Shown here in pieces: positions 1 through 7,834 of a DNA stretch of 13,932 nt. Under the pieces are notes generated by a model. The model had not been told where the DNA came from, made no database searches, and was given only the letters and a program-made list of their open reading frames with translations. The translations under genes and the position numbers were made by a program. Each line of letters opens with the position of its first letter. Within the stretch, counting starts at the first letter, position 1. Source of the stretch: an uncultured Prevotella sp. (GTDB taxonomy: Bacteria > Bacteroidota > Bacteroidia > Bacteroidales > Bacteroidaceae). Location: the NCBI GenBank assembly GCA_934230965.1, contig CAKQFW010000032.1, forward strand, positions 1-13,932. The letters run 5' to 3'.

Positions 1-89
1 ATGTAGTTGACCTTGAACTTATCTTACGGGCCTAAAAGGTTAACATTCGTTTAAAAAGCAGTGGTAGAGAAAAAAGGGTGTTGAAAATA

Positions 90-121
90 TTTGCTATTAT
101 CAAGTTTTTTCTTTTCCTTTG
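90..121 (+). promoter_or_regulatory. Candidate Bacteroidetes promoter for the DASS permease
   Basis: A TTTG at 90-93 sits 20 nt before TTCCTTTG at 114-121, which matches the Bacteroidetes -7 consensus TAnnTTTG at all but one of the six fixed positions. The spacing fits the usual -33/-7 arrangement. Transcription would begin near 126, giving a leader of about 110 nt before the ATG at 236. No coding sequence is evident in 1-235. The second base of the -7 box is off consensus, so this is only a candidate. Confidence 0.35.
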
Positions 122-235
122 CAACGTTATAGCTAAAATGCACACACTCGCCGGCTTAGTGTAGATGTGGCCATGCGTGGTATGCATTAGCATGAAAAAA
201 GAAAATACCTAAAAATAAAATCTAAAAATATTATT

Positions 236-1705
236 ATGCCTAAAGAAACAAAAGCTCTGCTGGATGGCTCCTTTAATGTGAGGAAGGCCATCATGTTTAC
301 AATAGCGGCCATTGTTACCGCTGTGTTATGGAACCTTCCGCTCGACGCCTATGGCATCGAAGGCCTTACGGTGGTGCAAGAACGCATTATTGCCATTTTT
401 GCCCTGGCCACCATTTTGTGGATTACTGAGGCTATACCCTCGTGGGCTACGTCGGTAAGTGTTATCGGATTGTTGCTGTTTACAACATCGAACAGTGCGT
501 TTAATTTTATGCGTGAGGGCATAGACAAGAGCGAGCTGCTAAGCCACACCTCGCTTATGGCCACCTTTGCCGACCCTATCATCATTTTGTTCTTGGGTGG
601 CTTTATTCTGGCTATTGCCGCTACCAAGTCGGGCCTTGATGTGCTGCTGGCGCGCACGCTGATAAAGCCTTTTGGCACGAAGAGTGAGAACGTGCTGCTG
701 GGCTTTATCCTCATTACGGGCGTGTTCTCAATGTTTGTTAGTAACACGGCCACAGCTGCCATGATGCTTACCTTTCTTACTCCCGTGTTTAGATCGTTGC
801 CCCCCGATGGTAAAGGACGTATTGCACTGACGCTGTCGATACCCGTAGCTGCCAATATTGGTGGTATGGGCACCCCCATTGGCACACCGCCCAATGCCAT
901 TGCGCTGAAATATCTTAACGACCCTAACGGCCTTGACCTTAACTTGGGCTTTGGTGAGTGGATGGCTTTTATGATGCCCCTCACCATTGTGCTATTGCTC
1001 ATTGGTTGGATGCTGTTGAAGAAGTTTTTCCCCTTTACAAAAAAGAACATTCACCTTACCATAGGTGGCGAGCTGCAGCACAACTGGCGCACCGTGGTGG
1101 TGGCTGTAACCTTTGTTGTTACGGTGGCACTGTGGATGCTGGATAAGGTAACAGGTGTGGGTGCCAATACGGTGGCTATGCTGCCCATTGTGGTGTTTGC
1201 CATCACAGGTGTGGTAACGGCTAAAGACCTGCAAGACATAAACTGGAGCGTTATCTGGATGGTGGCTGGTGGTTTTGCACTGGGACTAGCCTTGAACGAA
1301 TCGGGGTTGGCCGAGAACGCTATTAAGAGTATTCCCTTCGGATCATGGTCGGCTATCGCCATCCTTATCATCTCGGGTCTTATCTGCTACCTGCTCTCTA
1401 ACTTTATTTCAAACACGGCCACTGCAGCGCTGCTGGTGCCTATCCTTGCCGTGGTGTGCAAGGGCATGGGCTCGTCGCTCGATGGCATTGGTGGCACCCC
1501 CACCGTGCTCATTGGCATTGCTGTGGCGGCATCGGTAGCTATGGCGTTGCCTATCAGTACGCCTCCTAATGCTATTGCTCACTCAACGGGTTTGGTTCAG
1601 CAAAAGCAGATGATGAAGATAGGTGTTACTATGGGTATCATAGGTTTGGTGCTGGGCTACACCTTGCTCTTTGTCTTGGGCGAGATGCACTTGCTGTCAC
1701 GCTAA
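236..1705 (+). CDS. DASS/SLC13-family Na+-coupled anion (dicarboxylate-type) permease
   Basis: Inner-membrane secondary transporter of the divalent-anion:sodium symporter family, which imports di- or tricarboxylates, sulfate or similar anions with Na+. The 489 residues are strongly hydrophobic with many membrane segments and show the internal two-fold repeat of the family. The two SNT substrate/Na+-site motifs are at residues 169-171 (in VSNTATAAMM) and 392-394 (in ISNTATAALL). Each is followed by a TPPNAIA loop (about 217-223 and 442-448). Length is close to characterised bacterial members such as VcINDY (about 460). The ATG at 236 has no clear Shine-Dalgarno sequence, which is normal in Bacteroidetes, and starts a soluble N-terminal stretch of about 15 residues before the first helix. 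It is monocistronic, with its own terminator downstream and a convergent neighbour. The family is certain; the exact substrate cannot be read from sequence, although SNT/TPPN members are most often C4-dicarboxylate transporters. Confidence 0.93.
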   Translation: MPKETKALLDGSFNVRKAIMFTIAAIVTAVLWNLPLDAYGIEGLTVVQERIIAIFALATILWITEAIPSWATSVSVIGLLLFTTSNSAFNFMREGIDKSELLSHTSLMATFADPIIILFLGGFILAIAATKSGLDVLLARTLIKPFGTKSENVLLGFILITGVFSMFVSNTATAAMMLTFLTPVFRSLPPDGKGRIALTLSIPVAANIGGMGTPIGTPPNAIALKYLNDPNGLDLNLGFGEWMAFMMPLTIVLLLIGWMLLKKFFPFTKKNIHLTIGGELQHNWRTVVVAVTFVVTVALWMLDKVTGVGANTVAMLPIVVFAITGVVTAKDLQDINWSVIWMVAGGFALGLALNESGLAENAIKSIPFGSWSAIAILIISGLICYLLSNFISNTATAALLVPILAVVCKGMGSSLDGIGGTPTVLIGIAVAASVAMALPISTPPNAIAHSTGLVQQKQMMKIGVTMGIIGLVLGYTLLFVLGEMHLLSR

Positions 1706-1726
1706 TACAATACAACATTAAATAAT

Positions 1727-1807
1727 AAAAGAACAACAAGAACATTTTTTCTTGTAACACACATATCAATGTGTCTCAGAAAAAATGTTCTTGTTGTTCT
1801 TTTTTTT
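1727..1807. terminator. Long bidirectional terminator hairpin between convergent genes
   Basis: A perfect 26-bp inverted repeat (1727-1752 with 1778-1803) encloses a further 6-bp hairpin, ACACAT-ATCA-ATGTGT (1759-1774). On the plus strand the stem runs into an uninterrupted T tract (1800-1807). On the minus strand the flanking A-rich sequence 1721-1730 supplies the U-rich tail. It lies 22 nt after the permease stop and on the far side of the cusC stop (1916), so it probably ends transcription from both sides. The stem is longer than a typical intrinsic terminator. Confidence 0.85.
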
Positions 1808-1814
1808 GTTTGCT

Positions 1815-1877
1815 CGCAATACTTTGCATTGCTTGCGGTTTTTTATTAATGTTCAATTAATGGACATTAATGTTCTA
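1815..1877 (+). repeat. Dispersed structured repeat, copy 1
   Basis: The core GCGGTT-N3-(34 nt) occupies 1835-1877; the 34 nt at 1844-1877 are identical to 13890-13923, in the same orientation and with the same GCGGTT spacing. The core holds three ATTAATG units (1845, 1855 and 1866) about 10-11 nt apart. It can fold as an 11-bp hairpin with one G-U pair and the loop ATTAA (1845-1871). A small GC hairpin (CGCAA 1815-1819 with TTGCG 1833-1837) lies just upstream. The element sits between the bidirectional terminator and the cusC 3' end. No coding potential is seen. Confidence 0.8.
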
Positions 1878-1915
1878 AATATAAACGCGCGACGATAAAT
1901 TGTTATATCTACATC

Positions 1916-3163
1916 TTAATACATCAGCGCCCGCACTTGCGACACCGCCAACTGTGCATCGCGTTCGGCCTCAAGCAGTGCTGTGCGAGCCGAATAGTAG
2001 AACGACTGCTCAAGAAGATAATTGAGCACCGACAGCTGTCCAGCTTCCAGCGAGCGGCGCAAAAGGGTGTCGTTGGTGGTGGCGTCAAGATGGGTCTTCA
2101 GTTGCTGCGCTGTGGCGTTGAGCTGTGTGGCTTGAAAATATAGTTGGTTGAGCGTAGACTGTTGTTGCTGGCGGGCGGCAACAAGGCTTAACTGGCTGGC
2201 TACCTGTGTGGCGCGTGCTGCCTTAACCTTGCGCCGGGTGTTGCCCCACAGCGGTATTGTGAGGCCTATGCTCGGCCCACTATAGTTGTTGTCTTTGATA
2301 TATTCGCCTTGAAAGCCCACCGTAAACTGGGGCATGCCTTCAACCTTGGCCAACTTCACCGCAGCGGTGCTCTGCTCCAGCGAGGCTTCAGCCTGAGCCA
2401 CACCAGCGGTATGGGGCAGGGCCTCTTTCAGCGTGGCCAGTGGCGGCAGCGTGGTGGTGGCGGGATAAGTGGTGTGGGGCATAGCTAGGGGTGTGCCCCC
2501 ATTGAGACGTTGCAGGGTTTGCGCCAGGGCGGCACGGTCGGCCTTGGCGCGTTGCAGTTCGGCTTCGCTCATTGATGTGTTCAGCTTCACCTTGTTCAGT
2601 TCAATAAGGTTTGCGTCGCCATCGTTATATTTTTTTTCAAACATCTGCATAATGTCGCGGGCCTCACGGCAGCGGTTTTCCAATTCGCTACACAGGCGAT
2701 TATAATATACCATTTGCACCAGGGCAGCATCGGCCTCGGCCATCACCGCCTGATACGCCACTCTATATTCGGCCACGGCGGCCGTGTTGGCAGCCAGCGA
2801 CAGCTTGCGACGTCGGCCTGTAAGCACGCCCCAGTCGAGCTGCTGCGTAACGGTCACATTGGTGCGCGGCTCTACGCCCTTGGGACTGCCAAACATATAG
2901 GCCACTTCGGCCTCGGGGTCGGGTAGGGCGTTGTCGGCAGCATTGGCCAGTTGGTTGGCTTTTAGTTGTTGGTACATAGCTTTCAGCGTGGTGTTGTTGC
3001 GCGCTATGGTTTGCATCTCATTGGCCCAAACTGTGAACGAGGTGGTGGGCGCCATCTCTGTTTGGCCCCCATCTGTAGCCTCGGCCTCTTGCCCCCACGC
3101 CGTTAAGACCGAGGCCGAGAGCAAGAGCGTGGCCATGATGTTCTTATATAATATATGTGTCAT
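1916..3163 (-). CDS. cusC: TolC-like outer-membrane efflux protein of the heavy-metal pump
   Basis: Outer-membrane factor forming the exit duct of the tripartite metal pump encoded with it. The 415 residues begin with a signal peptide (hydrophobic residues about 9-23, cleavage probably near AWG-Q, residues 23-25). There is no lipobox Cys, unlike E. coli CusC. The mature chain is helical and Ala/Gln/Leu-rich, in the duplicated TolC pattern. A TVTQQLDWG segment near residue 105 is typical of CzcC/CusC-type proteins, and the second half holds an equivalent GLTIPLWG segment near residue 301. The ATG at 3163 lies 25 nt after the cusA stop, so the two are surely co-transcribed; a later ATG (residue 10) would also leave a signal sequence. 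This is the last gene of the operon. The family is secure; the cusC label follows from its neighbours, not from a diagnostic residue. Confidence 0.9.
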   Translation of the reverse strand: MTHILYKNIMATLLLSASVLTAWGQEAEATDGGQTEMAPTTSFTVWANEMQTIARNNTTLKAMYQQLKANQLANAADNALPDPEAEVAYMFGSPKGVEPRTNVTVTQQLDWGVLTGRRRKLSLAANTAAVAEYRVAYQAVMAEADAALVQMVYYNRLCSELENRCREARDIMQMFEKKYNDGDANLIELNKVKLNTSMSEAELQRAKADRAALAQTLQRLNGGTPLAMPHTTYPATTTLPPLATLKEALPHTAGVAQAEASLEQSTAAVKLAKVEGMPQFTVGFQGEYIKDNNYSGPSIGLTIPLWGNTRRKVKAARATQVASQLSLVAARQQQQSTLNQLYFQATQLNATAQQLKTHLDATTNDTLLRRSLEAGQLSVLNYLLEQSFYYSARTALLEAERDAQLAVSQVRALMY

Positions 3164-3188
3164 ATTACTTGTATCAAAAAAATGGTTT

Positions 3189-6100
3189 TTATTCAGTAGC
3201 TTTGTTTGCTTTTTGCACCTTCATCGGAGCCATGAGCGGCACGATAACCAGGTTGAGCAGTGTGCTGGTGAGCAAGCCGCCCAGCATTACTTGCGCCATG
3301 GGGCTTTGTATCTCATTGCCAGGCAAGGCGCTGCCTAAAGCCAGGGGTATGAGGGCCAGGCCCGAGCTAAGGGCCGTCATAAGGATGGGCAGTAAGCGGT
3401 CGAGCGAGCCACGCACCACCACCTCGCGATGGCTGAGGCCACGGCTGGCCAGCTCGTTATACCTATCAACCAGTAGCATGCCGCCACGTGTGGCCATACC
3501 AAAGAGCGAGATAAAGCCTATGATGGCGGGTATGCTGATGACGCCACCCGTTACCACCAGCGCCATAACGCCACCAATGAGGGCCAGCGGTAGGTTTAGC
3601 AGTACCACCACGCTCTGCTTCCATGATCGAAACTGTAGGTAAAGCAGCAACAAGATAACGATGATGCTCACCACCGAGAGGCCTAACAACAGGCGCGAGG
3701 CAGCGGCTTCGCTTTCAAACTGTCCGCCATATTCTACGCGGTATCCGTCGGGCATCTTCACCTTTGTTTCAATGGCTTGGCGCATATCGTTTACCACGCT
3801 GCGCATGTCGCGTCCCTGTGCATTGGCCGACACCACCAACTTGCGTTGTGCGTTTTCACGGCTAATGGTGTTGGGCCCTGCCGACGATTCGATGTCGGCC
3901 ATGTCAGAGAAGGCCACCTGTCGGCCATCGCCCGTGTCGATAAGCATATCTCTAATGTGGTCTATCGAGTTGATATCTTCGTCGGCCATGCGCACGGTAA
4001 GGTCGAAGGTCTTGCCGCCATCTTGCACTTGGCTCACCACCTCGCCACCTAAGGCCACGTTTACACACTCGGCAAACTGTGGCAAGGTGATGCCATAGCT
4101 GGCCAGCAGTGTGCGGCGCGGACGTATGATGAGCTGCGGACGCTCAACCTGTTGTTCTACGTTAAGGTCGGTCACGCCCTCAATGTCGTGTGTGGCTTGC
4201 TGTATCTGCATGCCCAACGAGTGTAGGGTGCTGAGGTCGGGGCCAAAAACCTTGATGGCGATGCCCGCTTTGGTGCCCGACAGCATGGCATCAATGCGGT
4301 GCGAGATGGGCTGACCTATCTCTACATTTACGCCTGGCAGCGTGCGCAGCTTGGCACGAATGTCGGCCATCACCTCGTCTTTACTGCGGTCTTTCAGCTC
4401 GAAGGGCACCTCCATCTCGCTGGTGTTTACGCCCAACGCATGCTCGTCGAGCTCGGCACGGCCTGTCTTGCGAGCCACATCTTTCACTTCGGGCACCTGC
4501 AAGAGCAGCTTTTCGGCCTGTTCGCCTATGCGGTCGCTCTCTTCAAACGACACGCCAGGCAGTGTGCTCACATTGATGGTGAACGACCCCTCGTTGAAGG
4601 GCGGCAAGAACGAACGGCCGAGGTTGAAGAACAGCACGAGCGTGAGAGCCACCAACACACCTGTTACGATGAGGATAGCACGCTTGGGGCCCTCAAGCAC
4701 CTTTATAAGCAGCTGCTCGTAGCGCACCTTCATGGCACGCACCCACCGCGGCTCCTGTAAGCCCGAGCTGTTGTGGCTGTCACCATTGAATTCTTCCCTC
4801 TTCCCTCTTCCCTCTTCACTTTCTTCTCTTCCCGTTCCGTCCTTAAGCAGATAAGAGCAGAGCACGGGGGTGAGGGTGAGGGCTACCAACGTAGAGGCAA
4901 ACAACGACACGATGAAGCTGATGCCCAGCGGTGCCAACATGCGGCCCTCGAGCCCTGAAAGGAAGAACAAGGGCACGAAGCTCACCACGATGATAAGTGT
5001 AGAATTGAGGATGGGCATGCGCACCTCGTGCGAAGCATGAAAGATAACGTCGATTTTGCTCTGCCGTTGTTCTTTGGGCAGACGGGCGTTCTTGCGTAGG
5101 CGCTTAAACACGTTTTCTACATCAACAATGGCATCGTCTACCAGCGAACCAATGGCTATGGCCATACCGCCAATGCTCATGGTGTTGATGGTGAGGCCCA
5201 TAGCGTGTAGCACCAGCATGGTGATGAGCAGCGATAAGGGTATGGTGACGAGCGAGATGACGGTGGTGCGAGCGTTCATTAAGAAGATGAAGAGCACAAG
5301 CACCACGAAGATGCCACCCTCAATCAGCGACTTCTTTATGTTTGATATAGACGAGTCGATAAAGTTTTGCTGACGATAAAGCTGCGTGTTTACCTTTACG
5401 TCTTTAGGCAATGAGGCTTGCATCTGCGCCACCACGGCATCAAGCTTCTCGGTTAGTTGCAGCGTGCTGGTAGATGGCTGCTTGGTAACGGTGAGCAGCA
5501 CGGCAGGCTTGCCCGATACCGAGGCCAAACCCATCTTGGGGCTCTTCGGCCCCATCTGCACATCGGCTATGTCGGCCAGCACCACGGGTTGCCCCTTGGG
5601 GGTGGTGCCCACCACGGCTTGCCCCATCTGCTGGGTGCTGTTGGTTGACAGCATACCGCGCACAATATATTCGTTGCCGCGTTCATATAGCACACCGCCC
5701 GATGCGTTGCGGTTCATGTTGCGAGTGGCATCCATCACCTGTGTAAGCGTAACACCATAATGGCGCATGCGCTCGGGGTGCAAGCGTATCTGATACTCCA
5801 TTAGGTTGCCACCCATCACCGTTACCTGTGCCACACCACCCGTTGAGAGTAGCTGCGGACGTATGGTCCAGTCGGCCAAGGTGCGAAGGTCGCCCAGCGA
5901 GGTAGAGTCGGCCGTTAAGCCAATAAACATCACCTCGCCCAGGATGCTCGACTGTGGGCCCAGCGTGGGTTGCCCCACACCTGAGGGCAAGGCGTCGCCA
6001 ATGGTGGCCAATTTCTCTGACACTATTTGTCGGTCGCGGTAGATGTCGGTTCCCCAATCAAACTCTACCCACACTACCGAAAAGCCTGTGGTAGACGATG

Positions 6101-6350
6101 AACGCACACGGCGCACATCGGTGGCGCCGTTTACGGCGGTTTCTATCGGGAAGGTTACGAGGCGTTCTACCTCTTCTGATGCCATGCCCTGTGCCTCGGT
6201 CATCACCACCACGGTGGGGGCGTTGAGGTCGGGAAAAACATCCACCTCCATCTTGCATGCCGTCCATATTCCCACTATCATCAGCAGCACGGTGAAGAAG
6301 AGGATGACAGGGCGGTTATGCAATGAAAAAGATATTATCTTGTTTAACAC
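3189..6350 (-). CDS. cusA: Heavy-metal efflux RND pump, CusA/CzcA family
   Basis: Proton-driven inner-membrane pump moving metal ions from the periplasm or cytoplasm into the adaptor/TolC duct. The 1053 residues match HME-RND length. Visible are TM1 (about 13-31), the TM4 proton-relay segment with Asp405/Asp406, Asp410 and Glu412 (in SLVDDAIVDVEN), a porter-domain STLPG motif (595-599) and a clean C-terminal transmembrane block. Judging by alignment from memory with E. coli CusA, its Met623 corresponds to Met646 here, Met573 to Asn593 and Met672 to Ala688 (Met689 follows). The Cu/Ag methionine triad is therefore only partly kept, and the substrate could be Cu(I)/Ag(I) or divalent Zn/Co/Cd/Ni. 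Residues about 504-534 form a charged, low-complexity loop longer than in E. coli CusA, arising partly from a DNA heptamer repeat. It lies between the adaptor and outer-membrane factor genes. Confidence 0.93.
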   Translation of the reverse strand: MLNKIISFSLHNRPVILFFTVLLMIVGIWTACKMEVDVFPDLNAPTVVVMTEAQGMASEEVERLVTFPIETAVNGATDVRRVRSSSTTGFSVVWVEFDWGTDIYRDRQIVSEKLATIGDALPSGVGQPTLGPQSSILGEVMFIGLTADSTSLGDLRTLADWTIRPQLLSTGGVAQVTVMGGNLMEYQIRLHPERMRHYGVTLTQVMDATRNMNRNASGGVLYERGNEYIVRGMLSTNSTQQMGQAVVGTTPKGQPVVLADIADVQMGPKSPKMGLASVSGKPAVLLTVTKQPSTSTLQLTEKLDAVVAQMQASLPKDVKVNTQLYRQQNFIDSSISNIKKSLIEGGIFVVLVLFIFLMNARTTVISLVTIPLSLLITMLVLHAMGLTINTMSIGGMAIAIGSLVDDAIVDVENVFKRLRKNARLPKEQRQSKIDVIFHASHEVRMPILNSTLIIVVSFVPLFFLSGLEGRMLAPLGISFIVSLFASTLVALTLTPVLCSYLLKDGTGREESEEGRGKREEFNGDSHNSSGLQEPRWVRAMKVRYEQLLIKVLEGPKRAILIVTGVLVALTLVLFFNLGRSFLPPFNEGSFTINVSTLPGVSFEESDRIGEQAEKLLLQVPEVKDVARKTGRAELDEHALGVNTSEMEVPFELKDRSKDEVMADIRAKLRTLPGVNVEIGQPISHRIDAMLSGTKAGIAIKVFGPDLSTLHSLGMQIQQATHDIEGVTDLNVEQQVERPQLIIRPRRTLLASYGITLPQFAECVNVALGGEVVSQVQDGGKTFDLTVRMADEDINSIDHIRDMLIDTGDGRQVAFSDMADIESSAGPNTISRENAQRKLVVSANAQGRDMRSVVNDMRQAIETKVKMPDGYRVEYGGQFESEAAASRLLLGLSVVSIIVILLLLYLQFRSWKQSVVVLLNLPLALIGGVMALVVTGGVISIPAIIGFISLFGMATRGGMLLVDRYNELASRGLSHREVVVRGSLDRLLPILMTALSSGLALIPLALGSALPGNEIQSPMAQVMLGGLLTSTLLNLVIVPLMAPMKVQKANKATE
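4794..4835. repeat. TTCCCTC heptamer tandem repeat inside cusA
   Basis: Three perfect head-to-tail TTCCCTC units (4794-4814) are followed by degenerate units to about 4835. On the coding (minus) strand this reads as GA-rich codons giving the stretch EESEEGRGKREE. It falls in the predicted cytoplasmic loop between the two transmembrane halves of the pump and keeps the frame open. A 7-nt unit shifts the frame by one per copy, so unit-number changes would switch the gene on or off unless they come in threes. Confidence 0.8.
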
Positions 6351-6403
6351 GATTCTTGAATGTTTTGTTTCTAAATAATTTTAGTTTTGCATGCCTTTGT
6401 TAA

Positions 6404-6455
6404 GCTGATAGCTCTTGTTTAGGCAAGCGCAAAGCCGAGCGAACGAGCAGTTTGC
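6404..6455. repeat. Operon-spacer repeat motif, copy A (cusB-cusA gap)
   Basis: In the 186-bp gap between cusB and cusA, GCTGATAG (6404-6411) is followed by GCAAGCGCAAAGCCGA (6423-6438) and a GAACGAGCAG tail. The same ordered pair of motifs occurs in the other large spacer of the operon (7738-7812), so the two gaps hold members of one repeat family. Read on the minus strand, the element can form a short GC-rich hairpin in the mRNA. No independent cusA promoter matching TAnnTTTG was found in the gap. Confidence 0.55.
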
Positions 6456-6502
6456 TTTTACAACTCAAACTCTGTATAACTACTTTAATAAGTATAGGTA
6501 GC

Positions 6503-6542
6503 AGCTCGTCAACTCGTCAACTAGTCTACTCGTCAACTAATG
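6503..6542. repeat. Octamer tandem repeat overlapping the cusB stop codon
   Basis: Five consecutive 8-bp units (AGCTCGTC, AACTCGTC, AACTAGTC, TACTCGTC, AACTAATG) run from 6503 to 6542. The last one contains the TAG stop of cusB (6537-6539, minus strand) and its final His codon. Unit 2 is the apparent consensus. It is a simple-sequence element at the end of the coding region, and slippage here could alter the last residues of the adaptor. Confidence 0.75.
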
Positions 6543-7706
6543 GTGATGTCCCTCAGGCACAACGCTGGCACTGGCAGCCAAGCGCACCTGTGTGGCACCC
6601 TGTGTTACCACCTTGTCGCCAGCTTTCAGGCCGCTCAATATCTCGATACGTTTGCCATCGGTGGCACCTGTCTTCACCTCTACGCGGCGATACTCGTCAT
6701 GGCCCGTTTGCACATACACAAAGAAGAGGCCCTGTGCCTCGGTTACCGCTGCCGATGGCACTGCCAGCACGCCACTGCGCTGAGCACCGAGCAGATATAC
6801 CTCGGCAAAGCTGCCAGCCACAATGTCGCCACTGTTGTTAAACTCGAAGATAACGGGCACGAAGAAGTCGTCGGTGTCAGAGGCTTTTCCCTTCGACACC
6901 AGTCGGCCACCCAGCTCACTGATTGAATAGATGCGATGGTCGCTGTCGTAAGCCATGCGGAAGTTGGCCGACACAATGCGGGGCAACATGCCATAGCAGC
7001 GTTCGGGCACATCGGCACGCAGTTGCACGTGGCGGCTCTGCGTTACCGTGGCCAAGGCCTGACCCGCCGACACATAGTCGCCAGGCTTTACAAGCAAGTT
7101 TTTAATATAGCCGCTGATGGGGGTAGCCATGGCACGACGTTGCGCTCCAGAACCCAGACTCTTAGCCGTGGCCGACGCCGCCTCATAACGTTGGCGCGCA
7201 TCTTCCAACTCGCGTTGTGAGATAATATGGTCGGTGGCCAATTTCTTGGCTCGCTCATAGGCCAGCTTGGCGGCCTTTGCCTCGCTCTGTGCTACGGCGG
7301 CGGGGTTGCCGTCGGCCATCTGCTGGGCGTCAATCACAAACAGTGTCTTGCCCGCGTTCACGGCCACACCCTCGGTTAGACTCTTTCCTGTAAAGCTCAC
7401 AATGCCAGCCATCGTTGCCGTTACCGTCGCTTCGGCACCTTGAGCAGGCAGCACACGTCCGCTCACGTGCACCACCTCGGCAAAGGTTGAGGGCTGTAGC
7501 ATCTCTACCTTTAGGTTGCACGCCTTGGCTTGTGCATCAGTAAAATGTATATCGTCGGTGCCGTGCTCGTCATGGGCATCGGCTTTGGTGGTTTCATGCT
7601 CGTCGGCATCGTGATCGTGGTCATGGTCATCGTGAGCACCATGACACGCCAGTAGCGACATAGCTGCAATGGCAGCCATGCATACGCTTAAATATTTTAT
7701 TTTCAT
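6537..7706 (-). CDS. cusB: RND periplasmic adaptor lipoprotein with His-rich N-terminus
   Basis: Membrane-fusion (adaptor) subunit linking the RND pump to the TolC-like channel in the periplasm. The 389 residues start with a lipoprotein signal ending in the lipobox LLAC, so Cys21 should be acylated and anchored. Next comes a His/Asp-rich segment with nine His in residues 22-54 and no structured-domain look. The MFP core follows: a barrel-sandwich hybrid start (VSGRVLPAQGAEATVTATMAG, about 81-101), a helical hairpin (about 138-184), a lipoyl-like return (TPISGYIKNLLVKPGDYVSAGQ, about 195-216) and a beta-barrel/membrane-proximal region. The protein ends in Gly-His-His-His. The His-rich arm suggests capture or delivery of metal ions, as proposed for CusB and CusF, but this is inference. 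Gaps of 128 bp upstream and 186 bp downstream are long for an operon and carry repeats. Confidence 0.93.
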   Translation of the reverse strand: MKIKYLSVCMAAIAAMSLLACHGAHDDHDHDHDADEHETTKADAHDEHGTDDIHFTDAQAKACNLKVEMLQPSTFAEVVHVSGRVLPAQGAEATVTATMAGIVSFTGKSLTEGVAVNAGKTLFVIDAQQMADGNPAAVAQSEAKAAKLAYERAKKLATDHIISQRELEDARQRYEAASATAKSLGSGAQRRAMATPISGYIKNLLVKPGDYVSAGQALATVTQSRHVQLRADVPERCYGMLPRIVSANFRMAYDSDHRIYSISELGGRLVSKGKASDTDDFFVPVIFEFNNSGDIVAGSFAEVYLLGAQRSGVLAVPSAAVTEAQGLFFVYVQTGHDEYRRVEVKTGATDGKRIEILSGLKAGDKVVTQGATQVRLAASASVVPEGHHH

Positions 7707-7737
7707 TGTTCTTGTTGTATTTTTGGGTTATCAGTAT

Positions 7738-7822
7738 GCTGATAGTTAGTAAGTTGCAAGTTCTTTCTGAAGCAAGCGGCAAAGCCGAACAGACCAGTTC
7801 TTGCTGAAGCAATAACTTGCAA
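7738..7822. repeat. Operon-spacer repeat motif, copy B, with direct and inverted repeats
   Basis: Between the small His-rich gene and cusB, GCTGATAG (7738-7745) is followed by GCAAGCGGCAAAGCCGA (7772-7788), matching copy A at 6404-6438. A 16-nt direct repeat with one mismatch (7760-7775 and 7797-7812, GTTCTT-T/G-CTGAAGCAA) flanks this core. A 9-bp inverted repeat (TTGCAAGTT 7754-7762, AACTTGCAA 7814-7822) encloses everything. In the operon mRNA it could fold into one compact structure with a CGGC-TTT-GCCG hairpin in the middle. Confidence 0.65.
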
Positions 7823-7834
7823 AACGTCAGAAAT

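Noticed and set aside
166..195. Repeated ATGC motifs in the permease leader suggesting a riboswitch
   Set aside because: Only a weak 5-bp CATGC/GCATG pairing can be drawn; no known riboswitch core is visible.
349..1050. Long minus-strand open frame opposite the permease gene
   Set aside because: It is antisense to an unmistakable transporter and its translation has no family character; it arises from the codon bias of the plus-strand gene.
3157..3642. Plus-strand open frames opposite the cusA and cusC genes
   Set aside because: Many overlapping antisense frames occur throughout 1937-6378; all are mirror frames of GC-richer coding sequence and none shows a domain or start signal.
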